Source: Armatimonadetes bacterium Uphvl-Ar1 (GTDB taxonomy: Bacteria > Armatimonadota > Fimbriimonadia > Fimbriimonadales > Fimbriimonadaceae). Taken from it: a DNA stretch of 64,000 bases. A model generated the notes under the pieces. That model saw only the letters and a program-made list of their open reading frames with translations, was not told the DNA's origin and did no database searches. The translations under genes were made by a program, and so were the position numbers. The DNA lies in the NCBI GenBank assembly GCA_002162075.1, contig CP021423.1:1612001-1676000 (forward strand), written 5' to 3'. This document shows, piece after piece, positions 34,673 through 42,758 of the stretch (the stretch's first letter is position 1; the number at the start of each line of letters is the position of its first letter).

Positions 34673-35958
34673 TCAAAACCCAAACACTTCACCATTCAAT
34701 AGCTCCCGCACTTCCTTCAGCAAATAAAAACTCCCCGTCACGAGGACCACGTCTTCATCAACTTCGCTAAGAGCTTCGGCAATCGAATCAAATGCCTGAC
34801 TATTCCGGGTGAGACTCGCTAAAGTCTTCGGATGTGCCGACAAACTCCAGTCGATTGGAACGCACCTGACCAATCCGCCCAAGAGATCAATCTGGCCCAA
34901 AACCGACGCCGGATCATGCGACGACAACATCCCAAAAATGACCCCCGGACAAATCCCCGGATACTCCTGCCGAAAACTCCGCACCAATTCCGAAGCCGCT
35001 TGCTCATTGTGCGCTCCGTCAAATATCCAAGTTCTCCCTCCCGCACGCACAACCTCAAACCGACCTGGCAAAAATGCTCGCTCCAATCCCCGAGAAATCA
35101 CCCGAATTTGCTCATCCAATTCCATCTCTCCATAAGAAAAATGGAGGAAGCACATAGCCGCAACCGCCGCGTTGTGAGTCTGAATCGCCCCCGGAGGCGA
35201 CGCGGTTTGGGCAAATCAAAATTTCCAAATCGGCTCACCAGAGCAAATTTTGCCTGGTCCACATTCGGTCGAATTCGCCAATCTTCACCATAAACATCAA
35301 CTGCCGCCCCAACCGATTGCGCGTATCTGCAAATCACGTCGCGCGTTTCTGCGGGCACATCCCCCAAAACGAGCGGCCGCCCCGGTTTTGCCACCCCCGC
35401 TTTCTCCAAAGCAATCTCGCCCAGTGTATCACCGAGCACATCCATGTGGTCAAACCCGATCGAAACGATGGCACTCACCACCGGATCAATGATATTCGTA
35501 CAATCCAAAATCCCACCCAACCCAACTTCAACCGCCGCCGCATCAACTCGCTCCTCCTTCCAATACCAAAACGCCAATGCGGTGAACAATTCAAAGACCG
35601 TGGGCTTACCAAATCCCTCACGCTCCAAAATCTCAACCGCTTCGCGCAACACCTGTCCCCCCCGAACAAAATCCTCCTCAGAAATCAATTCCCCGCCGAC
35701 CATCGCCCGCTCCCGGACGGAATAAACGTACGGGCTGTAGCAACTTCCCGCTTTGTGCCCCGCCTCCCGCATCATGGCCTCCACCATCGCGGTGACACTC
35801 CCCTTCCCGTTTGTCCCCGCTACATGAATGAATCGTGCCGACCCACCACCGGGCACCCCAACTAGCTCAGAGAGACGTTCAATGCGGTCGAGCTTTCTGC
35901 GCCAAATCGCTCCCCGGTGGGAGTAAATCCAATCAACCACCTCCGCCAACGTTCTCAT
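34673..35958 (-). pseudogene. folC: folylpolyglutamate/dihydrofolate synthase, frameshifted
   Basis: The N-terminal frame (35958 to about 35190) has MRTLAEVVDWIYSHRG, FIHVAGTNGKGSVTAMVEAM (P-loop), VYSVRERAMVGGELIS, VFELFTALAFWYW, EVGLGGILDCTNII and IVSIGFDHMDVLGDTLGEIALEKAG. The C-terminal frame has RTWIFDGAHNEQA and LVTGSFYLLKEVRELL. The two frames join if one C is added to the five-base run at 35188-35192, which gives PRRLRGAIQTHNAAVAAMCFL, a proper FolC linker. As written, the protein is cut before its C-terminal domain. FolC is normally essential for folate metabolism, so an assembly error or a slip-tolerant run are both live explanations. Confidence 0.85.
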
Positions 35959-36302
35959 GTCTAAGTTATTTTATCAAAACATAACAAAAGAGGCCATGAC
36001 CAAATCCATGAAAAATGTATCCCAAAGCAAATATTGTGAGGGTATTCCCTACCTGTAAGGCACAGAATTAGTTCTCTGGTCACGCCAAAGTACGCTCGCG
36101 ACGTCATCATTTGCTAAGACTCAAATCTAAGACTCCACTCTTGCATTCTCCGCAAAGTTGGCTCGGATGCATGTCTTCTGAACCGTCTCCTGGGCAATTA
36201 CTCGTTCAAGTTCTGTTCGTATCTCTCACCCGCTCGACCATATATACAATTGTCCATCGTCTCCTACCACCATCCTCCCCCTGGTAAACTCAGTTCTGTT
36301 CC
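35959..36302. other. intergenic region between folC and tRNA-Arg
   Basis: No gene is seen in these 344 bases. They must hold the promoter of folC (minus strand) and that of the tRNA (plus strand). A TGGTAAACT extended -10-like box at about 36284-36292 is the only weak candidate for the tRNA. It is the last chromosomal stretch before the mobile island. Confidence 0.5.
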
Positions 36303-36378
36303 GGCCTCGTAGCTCAGTGGATAGAGCGCCTCCGTCCTAAGGAGGGCGTCGGGGGTTCGATTCCCTCCGGGGCCGCCA
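36303..36378 (+). tRNA. tRNA-Arg (anticodon CCT)
   Basis: Acceptor stem GGCCTCG/CGGGGCC (one T-G pair), D-arm AGCTCAGTGGATAGAGC, anticodon stem CCTCC/GGAGG with loop GTCCTAA (anticodon CCT), T-loop TTCGATT, discriminator G and encoded CCA. It decodes AGG. It is the probable integration site of the island, since an integrase gene starts 114 bases downstream. tRNA-Arg genes are frequent targets of tyrosine integrases. Confidence 0.97.
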
Positions 36379-36397
36379 CTTTTTTGAACTTAAATTA

Positions 36398-36457
36398 GAG
36401 AGACCTGATAGAGGGAAATGAGAGACCAAGCCCCTCGGTCTCTCAAAAGGTCTCTCA
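36398..36457 (+). repeat. four TGAGAGACC repeats, probable integrase arm-type sites
   Basis: Sites: GAGAGACC at 36398-36405, TGAGAGACC at 36419-36427, and the inverse GGTCTCTCA at 36437-36445 and 36449-36457. Four near-identical 9-mers in 60 bases between the tRNA 3' end and the integrase start fit arm-type integrase or excisionase binding sites. The inner pair could also fold as a hairpin and serve as the tRNA terminator. Confidence 0.65.
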
Positions 36458-36491
36458 ATTTTGAAATAGATTCCCGTGTAGAATCTAGTAC

Positions 36492-37646
36492 ATGGCAACA
36501 CGCGCAGATCACGGAGAAGGGTCGTGCCGACCGATTAGCACGGGCAAACTCGCAGGAAAGTGGCGCGTTCAGTACGTCCTGGAGGACACCACAGGGGTCA
36601 AAAAACGCATCTCGCGAATCTTCCCGACACAGCGCGAGGGCAAAGACTTCCTGCGCTCTCTCAAGCGATCTGACGAGGTGGCTGCGATTCACAAGGTTCA
36701 AGCGATGACCTTTGGAGAGTGGTTCACATGGCTCTCAGAGAACGACTGGAAGGACTCGCTCGACCCCAAGACACTTAGAGACCGTGTCTCTCGATACAAG
36801 AAGTACGCAGCTCCAAGGTGGGCAGGCGTTCCCCTTACGAAGATCGATCCGTTGGACGTTCGGACGTTCTATCAGAAGCTGAAGGATGATGGCGTCGGGG
36901 AGCACACCCGCATTGCACTCAAAGCTGGACTGGTTCGAGCGTTCAACCAAGCGATCACACCATATAGGAGGGTTCCTCACTTCTGGTCGAATCCGTTCTG
37001 CTTGGATATGCCCGCACCTGCACGACGCGAAGCGGTCGCACTCTCGCCGGAGGAAGCAAAGAAGGCTCTGGCTTCAAAGAAACTCGACGATTCCAGGCGA
37101 GCAATGCTCGGCGTATTCCTTCTGGCTGGACTTCGGCTTGGTGAGCAGATGGCTCTGACCTGTAGTCAGTTGAGAATGAGTGAGGGTCTGATTCTGATTG
37201 ATCGCGCTGTGAAGCTCGATGCGAAGAGTTCACAATCTGTCGGGCTTCCAAAGGGTGACAAGGTTCGGACGGCGGTGATGTGTGACTCGCTCAAGAGACT
37301 CTTACAACCAGTGATTGAGGGGCTCAAAGATGATGACTTGATCTGGCCTCAAGCGAGCGAGAACAAGCCACGTATGAAGGCCCTAGTCTACGCAACCTGG
37401 CGGCGGATTCGGAAGGAGGCTGGATTGCCTGAAAACATGAGCCCGCATGATTGCCGCCTCACCCACATCAACTGGATTGAGAAACTTTGCCCGGAGGTCT
37501 CGCCGACGACCCTCAAAGAGCATGTTGGGCATTCAGCGGATGGCGTGACAGAGGTGAATTACACCAGGCCATTGTCCAATGCCCAACGAATGATGGCGGT
37601 TAGAATAGACTCCTTATTCGCCGAGACGATTAAATCCGACCATTGA
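36492..37646 (+). CDS. tyrosine recombinase (phage-type integrase)
   Basis: The 384-residue site-specific recombinase has an N-terminal AP2-like DNA-binding region (GKWRVQYVLEDTTGVKKRISRIFPTQREGKDFLRSL), a SAM-like core-binding domain (MTFGEWFTWLSEND...) and a catalytic domain. Visible catalytic residues are R215 (AGLRLGEQ), H319 and R322 (SPHDCRLTH), H347 (EHVGHS) and nucleophile Y357 (VNYTRP). K254 is a likely beta-hairpin lysine. It starts 114 bases after tRNA-Arg, the normal place for an integrase that recombines into a tRNA 3' end. Its end overlaps the convergent Dcd-like gene by 17 bases. All key residues are present, so it should be active. Confidence 0.95.
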   Translation: MATRADHGEGSCRPISTGKLAGKWRVQYVLEDTTGVKKRISRIFPTQREGKDFLRSLKRSDEVAAIHKVQAMTFGEWFTWLSENDWKDSLDPKTLRDRVSRYKKYAAPRWAGVPLTKIDPLDVRTFYQKLKDDGVGEHTRIALKAGLVRAFNQAITPYRRVPHFWSNPFCLDMPAPARREAVALSPEEAKKALASKKLDDSRRAMLGVFLLAGLRLGEQMALTCSQLRMSEGLILIDRAVKLDAKSSQSVGLPKGDKVRTAVMCDSLKRLLQPVIEGLKDDDLIWPQASENKPRMKALVYATWRRIRKEAGLPENMSPHDCRLTHINWIEKLCPEVSPTTLKEHVGHSADGVTEVNYTRPLSNAQRMMAVRIDSLFAETIKSDH

Positions 37647-38229
37647 GCACCCAATCAGGCTTTGGCGTACCAACCGTAGGCTTGCGTCCGCCTGCAAAAG
37701 AAGACTTTCTGATTTCTCCCGGTGAGATGTTCTCCACCTCTTCAAAGAAGAGTTGACAGATCGGCATACCCACTAAGAGTTTTATTGGTGCTCGTCCCAC
37801 GTTTGCAATTTCCAGAGTGAGACAACCATTGAATGACGGCTGCACACCGGTAGCTGTAGCTATTATCAGTCCTCGCCTCCCCCAACTAGATTTGCCAACG
37901 ACATGGGCTGACATATTATTAGGGAACCTTAGCCACTCCAGAGTGATGCCAAGGACGAACTGACCAGGATGAACGATGATTGGGCGATTTATCGGGACGT
38001 AGTGCTGTCGAACTATCTGCCCCTCTTTCGTTTCAGGCTCAATAGCGAGACTTTCCGTACTCAGTTCGCGATAGGTGCAAAACCAACTGCCTAAATGCAA
38101 ATCCAAACCAACACTGTCGAGGTCCCCATCCACAATTCTCGGTTCTGGCATGACCACCAAGTCCTTTCTTTCGTCGTAGGCTTGTACATCATCCCAAAGT
38201 CGCTTCTTAATTTCACGTAAAGACAACAT
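37630..38229 (-). CDS. dCTP deaminase/dUTPase-family protein, altered active site
   Basis: The trimeric Dcd/Dut fold is clear: VHPGQFVLGITLEWLRFP, VVGKSSWGRRGL, TATGVQPSFNGCLTLEIANVGRAPIKLLVGMPICQLFFEE. Against E. coli Dcd, the catalytic S111, R115, A124 and E138 appear to align with S114/S115, R118, A126 and E140. The deoxyribose-contact Asp (D128 in the IDPGW motif) is Gln130 here, and the following Gly is Ser. Free-standing dCTP deaminases are known anti-phage proteins that destroy dCTP on infection. Here the gene is third in an operon with an HExxH protease (four-base gap) and a small protein. Substrate and role are inferred, not shown. Confidence 0.75.
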   Translation of the reverse strand: MLSLREIKKRLWDDVQAYDERKDLVVMPEPRIVDGDLDSVGLDLHLGSWFCTYRELSTESLAIEPETKEGQIVRQHYVPINRPIIVHPGQFVLGITLEWLRFPNNMSAHVVGKSSWGRRGLIIATATGVQPSFNGCLTLEIANVGRAPIKLLVGMPICQLFFEEVENISPGEIRKSSFAGGRKPTVGTPKPDWVLNGRI

Positions 38230-38233
38230 CTCT

Positions 38234-39586
38234 TCAGGGAACTCCCGCCATCAGATCATTAATCTCCAATGACTTTGCAACCGTCTCCTTCAACACGCGA
38301 TTGCAGCTAATAAATGCAGTCCACGTCTGTTTTCCTTCAGGAGTTGCGAAGGCAAGCATCTGACCACGCTGCTCATCCGACACTTCCCAAGCTGCACATA
38401 GGGTCTCCTGTGGAGTGCAATCAGATGGAGTTGGCACGCAAAGCGACAAGTAACTTTTTGCCCTCTTTACTCGCTCAGCATCAGGAGCAACAACACCTGC
38501 ACTCTGACCGATTGTACTTGCAAAGGACAAAATCTCAGAAGCAACTTCGATTACCGTTAATTCTCCTAAGATGGAAACGAGGAAGAACGGCTGGGAGGCT
38601 GAGGCGATTGCGCCCAACACCTCAGGGTTGCTATATGGATACACTTCAATACGACTCTTTGTATCGAAAGCTACTTCAAAACACATTGGAATCGAGATAC
38701 CTAACCTGTTTGCAGCGCAGACCAAAAGGCTCGATCTAGTTGCACTTGAACAGTAGGTGTCTGAATAGTCGCCGCGTGCGCCAGTTGCCGCAAGATAAGC
38801 AAATGCACTCAAGTAAGAACTACCAAACGTAGAAATCCCAATGTAATCGCAAAAAGTTTCTTCTGCTTGGCGGTGTGCTGAGCCACTGAGACGTGTAACC
38901 AGGTTTGAGTAAAAGATGTTTGTTTGAAGCTCGCCTGGTGCACCTGGCTTCGTAAGTCCTCCAGTGCATCCCGATCCCTCAAGATGATCCCAATAGTCGA
39001 AGACGATCTTTCGAAACTTCTCGTCGATGAGCCTTCTCAAGTTTTCTTTCGACTTAGAGTATGCCCAGAACGCGTGTCCTGCCTCATGAGCCATTATGGG
39101 ATAGACGAGGGAATTGTCACTTTCGGTTGCTGGAAGTCCAAAGAGGATCATCTCCTCTAACAAGTCGTGCTTTTGATAGTAGAGCGGAGAATAATGCCAC
39201 TCAGAAGCGCACAAAATATTGAATTGAGAACTCGCTAAGACTCCATCTGTATGCAGGAGTTGCGTTGCTAGAGTTTGAACTGATTTTGCTAACTCAAACG
39301 CGATCCGAAGACTTGATGAGCGTTGCAACACGCCTAGTCGCGGCACTAGTTGTGCTATCTTTGAGAGCAACACCCTGCAGGCCTGAGAGATGTCAGCCGG
39401 GGGCGCACTGATAGAATGTAACCTGTCAATTTCAGCATCCAATTTATTGAGTTCTTCGAGATACGAAAAAAGGAGGCGAGATGCTGCCTCCTGGGGAAAG
39501 GCCTGTGACAGCATTCCAAGGATAGTGTCACGGACAACGCTTATTCGCTCTTTCGAGTAACAAGATAAAAGAGATGCCTCATTCAT
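38234..39586 (-). CDS. uncharacterised HExxH zinc metalloprotease-like protein
   Basis: The 450-residue soluble protein has HEAGH at 167-171 and, 70 residues later, QAEETFCDYIGIS (E242/E243, D247). This is the order expected for a gluzincin-type zinc site, with two His, a catalytic Glu and a later Glu ligand. The first about 110 residues are helical (LLFSYLEELNKLDAEIDRLHS). The last about 150 are also helical, with no recognised domain, signal or membrane segment. I know no named family for it. Its ATG overlaps the stop of the small upstream gene (ATGA), and the Dcd-like gene follows by four bases, so the three are one translational unit. A regulated protease in a mobile-island operon suggests a stress or phage trigger. 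Confidence 0.7.
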   Translation of the reverse strand: MNEASLLSCYSKERISVVRDTILGMLSQAFPQEAASRLLFSYLEELNKLDAEIDRLHSISAPPADISQACRVLLSKIAQLVPRLGVLQRSSSLRIAFELAKSVQTLATQLLHTDGVLASSQFNILCASEWHYSPLYYQKHDLLEEMILFGLPATESDNSLVYPIMAHEAGHAFWAYSKSKENLRRLIDEKFRKIVFDYWDHLEGSGCTGGLTKPGAPGELQTNIFYSNLVTRLSGSAHRQAEETFCDYIGISTFGSSYLSAFAYLAATGARGDYSDTYCSSATRSSLLVCAANRLGISIPMCFEVAFDTKSRIEVYPYSNPEVLGAIASASQPFFLVSILGELTVIEVASEILSFASTIGQSAGVVAPDAERVKRAKSYLSLCVPTPSDCTPQETLCAAWEVSDEQRGQMLAFATPEGKQTWTAFISCNRVLKETVAKSLEINDLMAGVP

Positions 39587-40044
39587 AGCGGAAGAGCTTG
39601 CCCTTCTCGAATCGCCTGCTCTACTGCCGTAGTCATATGATTCGATAGAGAGCGAGAGAAGCGCTCAATTTGCTCCAATCGGGCATTGTCCGTTAGGGAG
39701 CCTGAGATAACTTCTTCAAGTTGCTGATCGAGCGTCGTGATTGCGTTCAGGTAAACGCTAACATTAGCTTCAGTGGCAGAAACTAACCCACTCTCTCGAA
39801 GTGCAGGTGCAATTGCCAGAAGAGCAACTGGAAGCACTGAGTCGGGCGACACTCCCTCAAGGCTGTCAAGGCCTAGAAACTCTGGAAGGAAGTCTCGAAA
39901 CGCACTGATAGGAGGAGCGTCGAGCTCTTGACCCTGTCGAGTTGCAGCCAATGCCGTCGATACTTTGATGCAGAGCATTGAGCTCTCAAGGTAATCCACC
40001 CTCGACAGTGCGAGGAGCGGTGAGATTGGAAGGGTTGCTGTCAT
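39583..40044 (-). CDS. small helical protein, first gene of metalloprotease/Dcd-like operon
   Basis: ATG at 40044 (MTATLPISPLLALSRVDYLESS) follows GAGGG; earlier ATGs at 40107-40110 lack a ribosome site. The 153 residues are mostly helical, with no Cys cluster, signal or membrane segment. Motifs are LPEFLGLDSLEGVSPDSVLPVALLAIAP, TTLDQQLEEVISG and RLEQIERFSRSLSNHMTTAVEQAI. No family is recognised. It is coupled by ATGA overlap to the HExxH protease, so it may be its regulator, inhibitor or adaptor. That is inference from position only. Confidence 0.65.
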   Translation of the reverse strand: MTATLPISPLLALSRVDYLESSMLCIKVSTALAATRQGQELDAPPISAFRDFLPEFLGLDSLEGVSPDSVLPVALLAIAPALRESGLVSATEANVSVYLNAITTLDQQLEEVISGSLTDNARLEQIERFSRSLSNHMTTAVEQAIREGQALPL

Positions 40045-40271
40045 TTTTAAAGTTCCCTCGACGAAACAGGACGAATCAGGTCGCCTGAAAGCATCGATTA
40101 CACCCATCATATGATAAAGGAGTGGTCATAGCAATGTGTTCCACGTATTTACCTGATTTTTGCGTTTGGTCGCCAGCGGAGCTGGTCAAACTGAGCATGG
40201 CAGGATGCCATGCATCCGAAGTGGCATTCCAAATACAGCAGTCTTGCACTATTTCTGAGTGTATGTAGCCT

Positions 40272-40607
40272 TTAAGTTCTGGAAAGAAAAAAGCGACCTC
40301 GCATGAGGTCGCTGGAATTAGTAATCCTCGGGAGGAGAACGGTGGTGATGGATCGATCCCATTCGGTGATGATCCAGAAAGTGAGGCCGCTTGTGCTCGT
40401 ATAGACCGACATGAGCCTGAGACCTTCGATCAACGCTTCCTCGTTGGAAGCCCGATCTTCGTCGCAGACCTCACCCCAGTCACCAGAAGCATGGCGTCCA
40501 ATGGCCATGGCTACATCATCCGGAGGGAGCTGAGAGGCTGCGTAACTCGTTGCGACAAGCTGACCTAACGGGAACTTAGCATTGGCTAGAATCATCTCGC
40601 CACACAT
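40272..40607 (-). CDS. plasmid-related small protein (conserved in mobile elements)
   Basis: From ATG 40607 (MCGEMILANAKFPLGQLVATSYAASQL), or ATG 40595, the protein runs PPDDVAMAIGRHASGDWGEVCDEDRASNEEALIEGLRLMSVYTSTSGLTFWIITEWDRSITTVLLP. This is the conserved wording of a small plasmid/ICE-encoded family (LGQ-x-V-x-T ... RHxxGDWG ... DxxxN ... R-x-x-S-x-Y ... WIITExDRSxTTVLLP) whose function is unknown. Homologues usually end near VLLP. Here 17 more residues continue through a terminator hairpin before the stop. It is divergent from the HTH gene. Confidence 0.75.
   Translation of the reverse strand: MCGEMILANAKFPLGQLVATSYAASQLPPDDVAMAIGRHASGDWGEVCDEDRASNEEALIEGLRLMSVYTSTSGLTFWIITEWDRSITTVLLPRITNSSDLMRGRFFLSRT
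40287..40313 (-). terminator. intrinsic terminator overlapping the 3' end of the plasmid-related gene
   Basis: AGCGACCTC pairs with GAGGTCGCT around a four-base loop and is followed on the minus strand by six T. It lies inside the last 14 codons of the gene, so the hairpin is also coding. Confidence 0.8.
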
Positions 40608-40728
40608 CTTAGGCGGACTGTGCGTTGCTGTCTCACTTTCGTCACTTTGTGCAACGGTGGTTGAGTCACGGCTCAACAATCCAGATAGGCGTTCTCTCCC
40701 AAAACGGCAACTCACGCACTATCAATCT

Positions 40729-40947
40729 GTGAGGGAGACCAACTACAAAAAGCTGGCATACACGGTTGAGGAGGCAGCAGACCTGCTGTCCCTCAGTCGC
40801 GCTCATGTTTACCGCCTACTCGATCTTGGTCAGCTCGGCTCTGTCTCCATCGGTCGCTCCAGACGTATCACGTCCGCGCAGCTTTCTGACTTCCTCAAAG
40901 GGTTGGAGCAACGATCTGGGCTCCCACGAGCCAACGCCCGATTCTAG
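40729..40947 (+). CDS. excisionase-like helix-turn-helix protein
   Basis: From GTG 40729 the 72-residue product is RETNYKKLAYTVEEAADLLSLSRAHVYRLLDLGQLGSVSIGRSRRITSAQLSDFLKGLEQRSG. This is the MerR-like winged HTH of the excisionase/HTH_17 family (YTVEEAAxxLxLSRxxVYRLxxxGxLxxxxIGRxxRI). It could be the recombination directionality factor or a regulator of the element. There is no good ribosome site at the GTG, so the exact start is uncertain. The longer frame back to 40582 overlaps the divergent gene and is less likely. Confidence 0.75.
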   Translation: MRETNYKKLAYTVEEAADLLSLSRAHVYRLLDLGQLGSVSIGRSRRITSAQLSDFLKGLEQRSGLPRANARF

Positions 40948-41000
40948 CTGGGGTACAAAATCACCCCCTTTTGACTGTAAACTCTGAACAGAAGTTCGAG

Positions 41001-41804
41001 ATGGCCCTGATCACCTGCACTGAATGCTCAAAGGAGGTGAGCGAATTCGCTCCCTCTTGCCCACATTGCGGCTTTCCACTCGCCGCGATCACCACGGAGG
41101 GCAAAGTTGCGCTTCGGAACTGTCCTGACTGCAGCGGCTCTGGAAAGCAGAAGGACGAGTGTTTCGAATGCGTGAATGGTGTGGCGAAGTGCAAACTTTG
41201 CGGAGGAGGCACCTGGTGGGGTGATGGGCCCCACTGTAATATTTGCAAAGGTTCTGGGACGATGCGCTGTGAATATTGCGGAGGTCAGGGCTACTTCCAA
41301 CGTAACTGCCAGACCTGTGACCACTCCGGACAGATAACGATTCGCCGATACGATGAGATCATCGAGTATCGGCGGGGTGTGGAAGAGGCGAACCAGAAAG
41401 CCAATCAAGAGAGGCTGCGTGAGACGCAAGCAAGGGAGCAGATGGATGCTGCGCAAAAGCTCTCCGCTCTCAAGGAGCGACTCATCGAGCTGAACGGCAC
41501 ATTGCTACACATTGGGTTGGCTCAGAATGGGTTGATTCTCTCTGACGCAGCCTATGCAGTTGATCGAGCCAAGATCATGAAAATCTATGGAGGGCAGCTC
41601 CAAGCTCTCAGAGTACACCGCTTCCAATGCCAATTCTGTGGTGAGCCTCTCGAACGCAAGGAGCGTCTCCGAAAGCTCCACGTTCATGACAAGCAAGACT
41701 GCAAAGAAGGGTGGGATCGGGTCAGCAAACAGATCGCTGAGAACAACTCCGACTATGAGAAATTCATGCGCGAGAACGCTCCTCGAATCGGAGATGAGGG
41801 TTAG
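41001..41804 (+). CDS. zinc-ribbon / DnaJ-type cysteine-rich protein
   Basis: ATG at 41001 begins MALITCTECSKEVSEFAPSCPHCGFPL, an N-terminal zinc ribbon (two CxxC pairs). It is followed by repeated CPDCSGSGKQ, CFECVNGVAKCKLCGGGTW, CNICKGSGTMRCEYCGGQGYF and CQTCDHSGQI. These CxxCxGxG-type modules are those of the DnaJ zinc domain, which binds unfolded protein. A coiled coil follows (IEYRRGVEEANQKANQERLRETQAREQ) and later another pair (CQFCGEPLERKERLRKLHVHDKQDC). There is no J-domain. The gene is 11 bases from the next, so the two are likely an operon. Function unknown. Confidence 0.7.
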   Translation: MALITCTECSKEVSEFAPSCPHCGFPLAAITTEGKVALRNCPDCSGSGKQKDECFECVNGVAKCKLCGGGTWWGDGPHCNICKGSGTMRCEYCGGQGYFQRNCQTCDHSGQITIRRYDEIIEYRRGVEEANQKANQERLRETQAREQMDAAQKLSALKERLIELNGTLLHIGLAQNGLILSDAAYAVDRAKIMKIYGGQLQALRVHRFQCQFCGEPLERKERLRKLHVHDKQDCKEGWDRVSKQIAENNSDYEKFMRENAPRIGDEG

Positions 41805-41815
41805 TCGAGGCACGT

Positions 41816-42682
41816 ATGCAGTGGGTTTTAGGCATCGTATACCTGTTCTTCTTGTTTGCTCTGTGGCAGTTTTTCGTTGTGTTGTTCGTCGCCACTGCCA
41901 TTGCATCCTTGCTTGCCGCTATATTCCTGTCGGTGCGAGCGACCATGCTTGCACGAGCTCCTGGCGTCATCGAAGTACAAGAGCAGAACGGCAGCTATGT
42001 CTGCACAATTCATCCTTCAGCATACGACCGGATTGGCCTCATCGCGGTCTACTTTCCACTGATCGCCTACTTACTGGTGTGGCTCTTTATGGCGAATAAT
42101 GCTATGCAGGCTGGTCTGGATTTCATGGACGTCCTTGGACTTGTCATGCTCCTACCTCCAGTTTTCCTTATTTTCAAGTTTGCTCCGAAGTTGGAGTGGT
42201 TTGCGAAATCACCCCTAGAGAGATTCGCCAAGAAGGCGACGGATAAGCTCAGGATTCCCGAATTCTTAATCCAGTCCGATGCGAAAGGGCGGGAATTGGC
42301 AAAAGCTCTCGCCGGGCAGTGGTCTCCCTCATTCACAGAACGCTACCTTCAACGACTCGAAATGGAGCCGATGTTGCTTCAAACTGAGAAGGCTCAACTG
42401 GAAGTGATCGAAGAGTTTAGAAAACCAGGAATGCACGATCTCAACCTCCTCTCCACCGCCGAGGATCACTGGAAGGCCGTAGATGCGTTGGTTAAAATCG
42501 CCTCCGAAACGGCTATCGTCCTAAAAGATGAGCAGATGAAGAGCGACGCCGCATTTCTCGCTAAATCCCTACGCGACCCCGAACTGTCCGACCTGTTGGA
42601 GTTTCGAGACTTCGGGGAGTTTTACGATGTTCTGGTAGCGATCCAAGCGGACGCGGAGAAGTTGCTGGAGGGGCGATTCTAG
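41816..42682 (+). CDS. membrane protein of unknown function
   Basis: The 288 residues begin with two close hydrophobic helices (MQWVLGIVYLFFLFALWQFFVVLFVATAIASLLAAIFLSV). Two more membrane segments lie near residues 75-125 (GLIAVYFPLIAYLLVWLFM; VLGLVMLLPPVFLIFKF). The C-terminal half is soluble and helical (FTERYLQRLEMEPMLLQTEKAQLEVIEEF; TAEDHWKAVDALVKIASE). No family is recognised. It is probably co-transcribed with the zinc-ribbon protein. Confidence 0.6.
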   Translation: MQWVLGIVYLFFLFALWQFFVVLFVATAIASLLAAIFLSVRATMLARAPGVIEVQEQNGSYVCTIHPSAYDRIGLIAVYFPLIAYLLVWLFMANNAMQAGLDFMDVLGLVMLLPPVFLIFKFAPKLEWFAKSPLERFAKKATDKLRIPEFLIQSDAKGRELAKALAGQWSPSFTERYLQRLEMEPMLLQTEKAQLEVIEEFRKPGMHDLNLLSTAEDHWKAVDALVKIASETAIVLKDEQMKSDAAFLAKSLRDPELSDLLEFRDFGEFYDVLVAIQADAEKLLEGRF

Positions 42683-42758
42683 TCTGAGTCATTCAAGAGA
42701 CGCTACAGAAGAGTTTCTACTAGCTCATCAGAGATGCCCTTTGATAATCTGAACTCCA

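Noticed and set aside
41816-42682. Second S-4TM-like effector
   Set aside because: Four membrane segments are arranged 2+2 but the IQExFD motif and spacing of S-4TM are absent.
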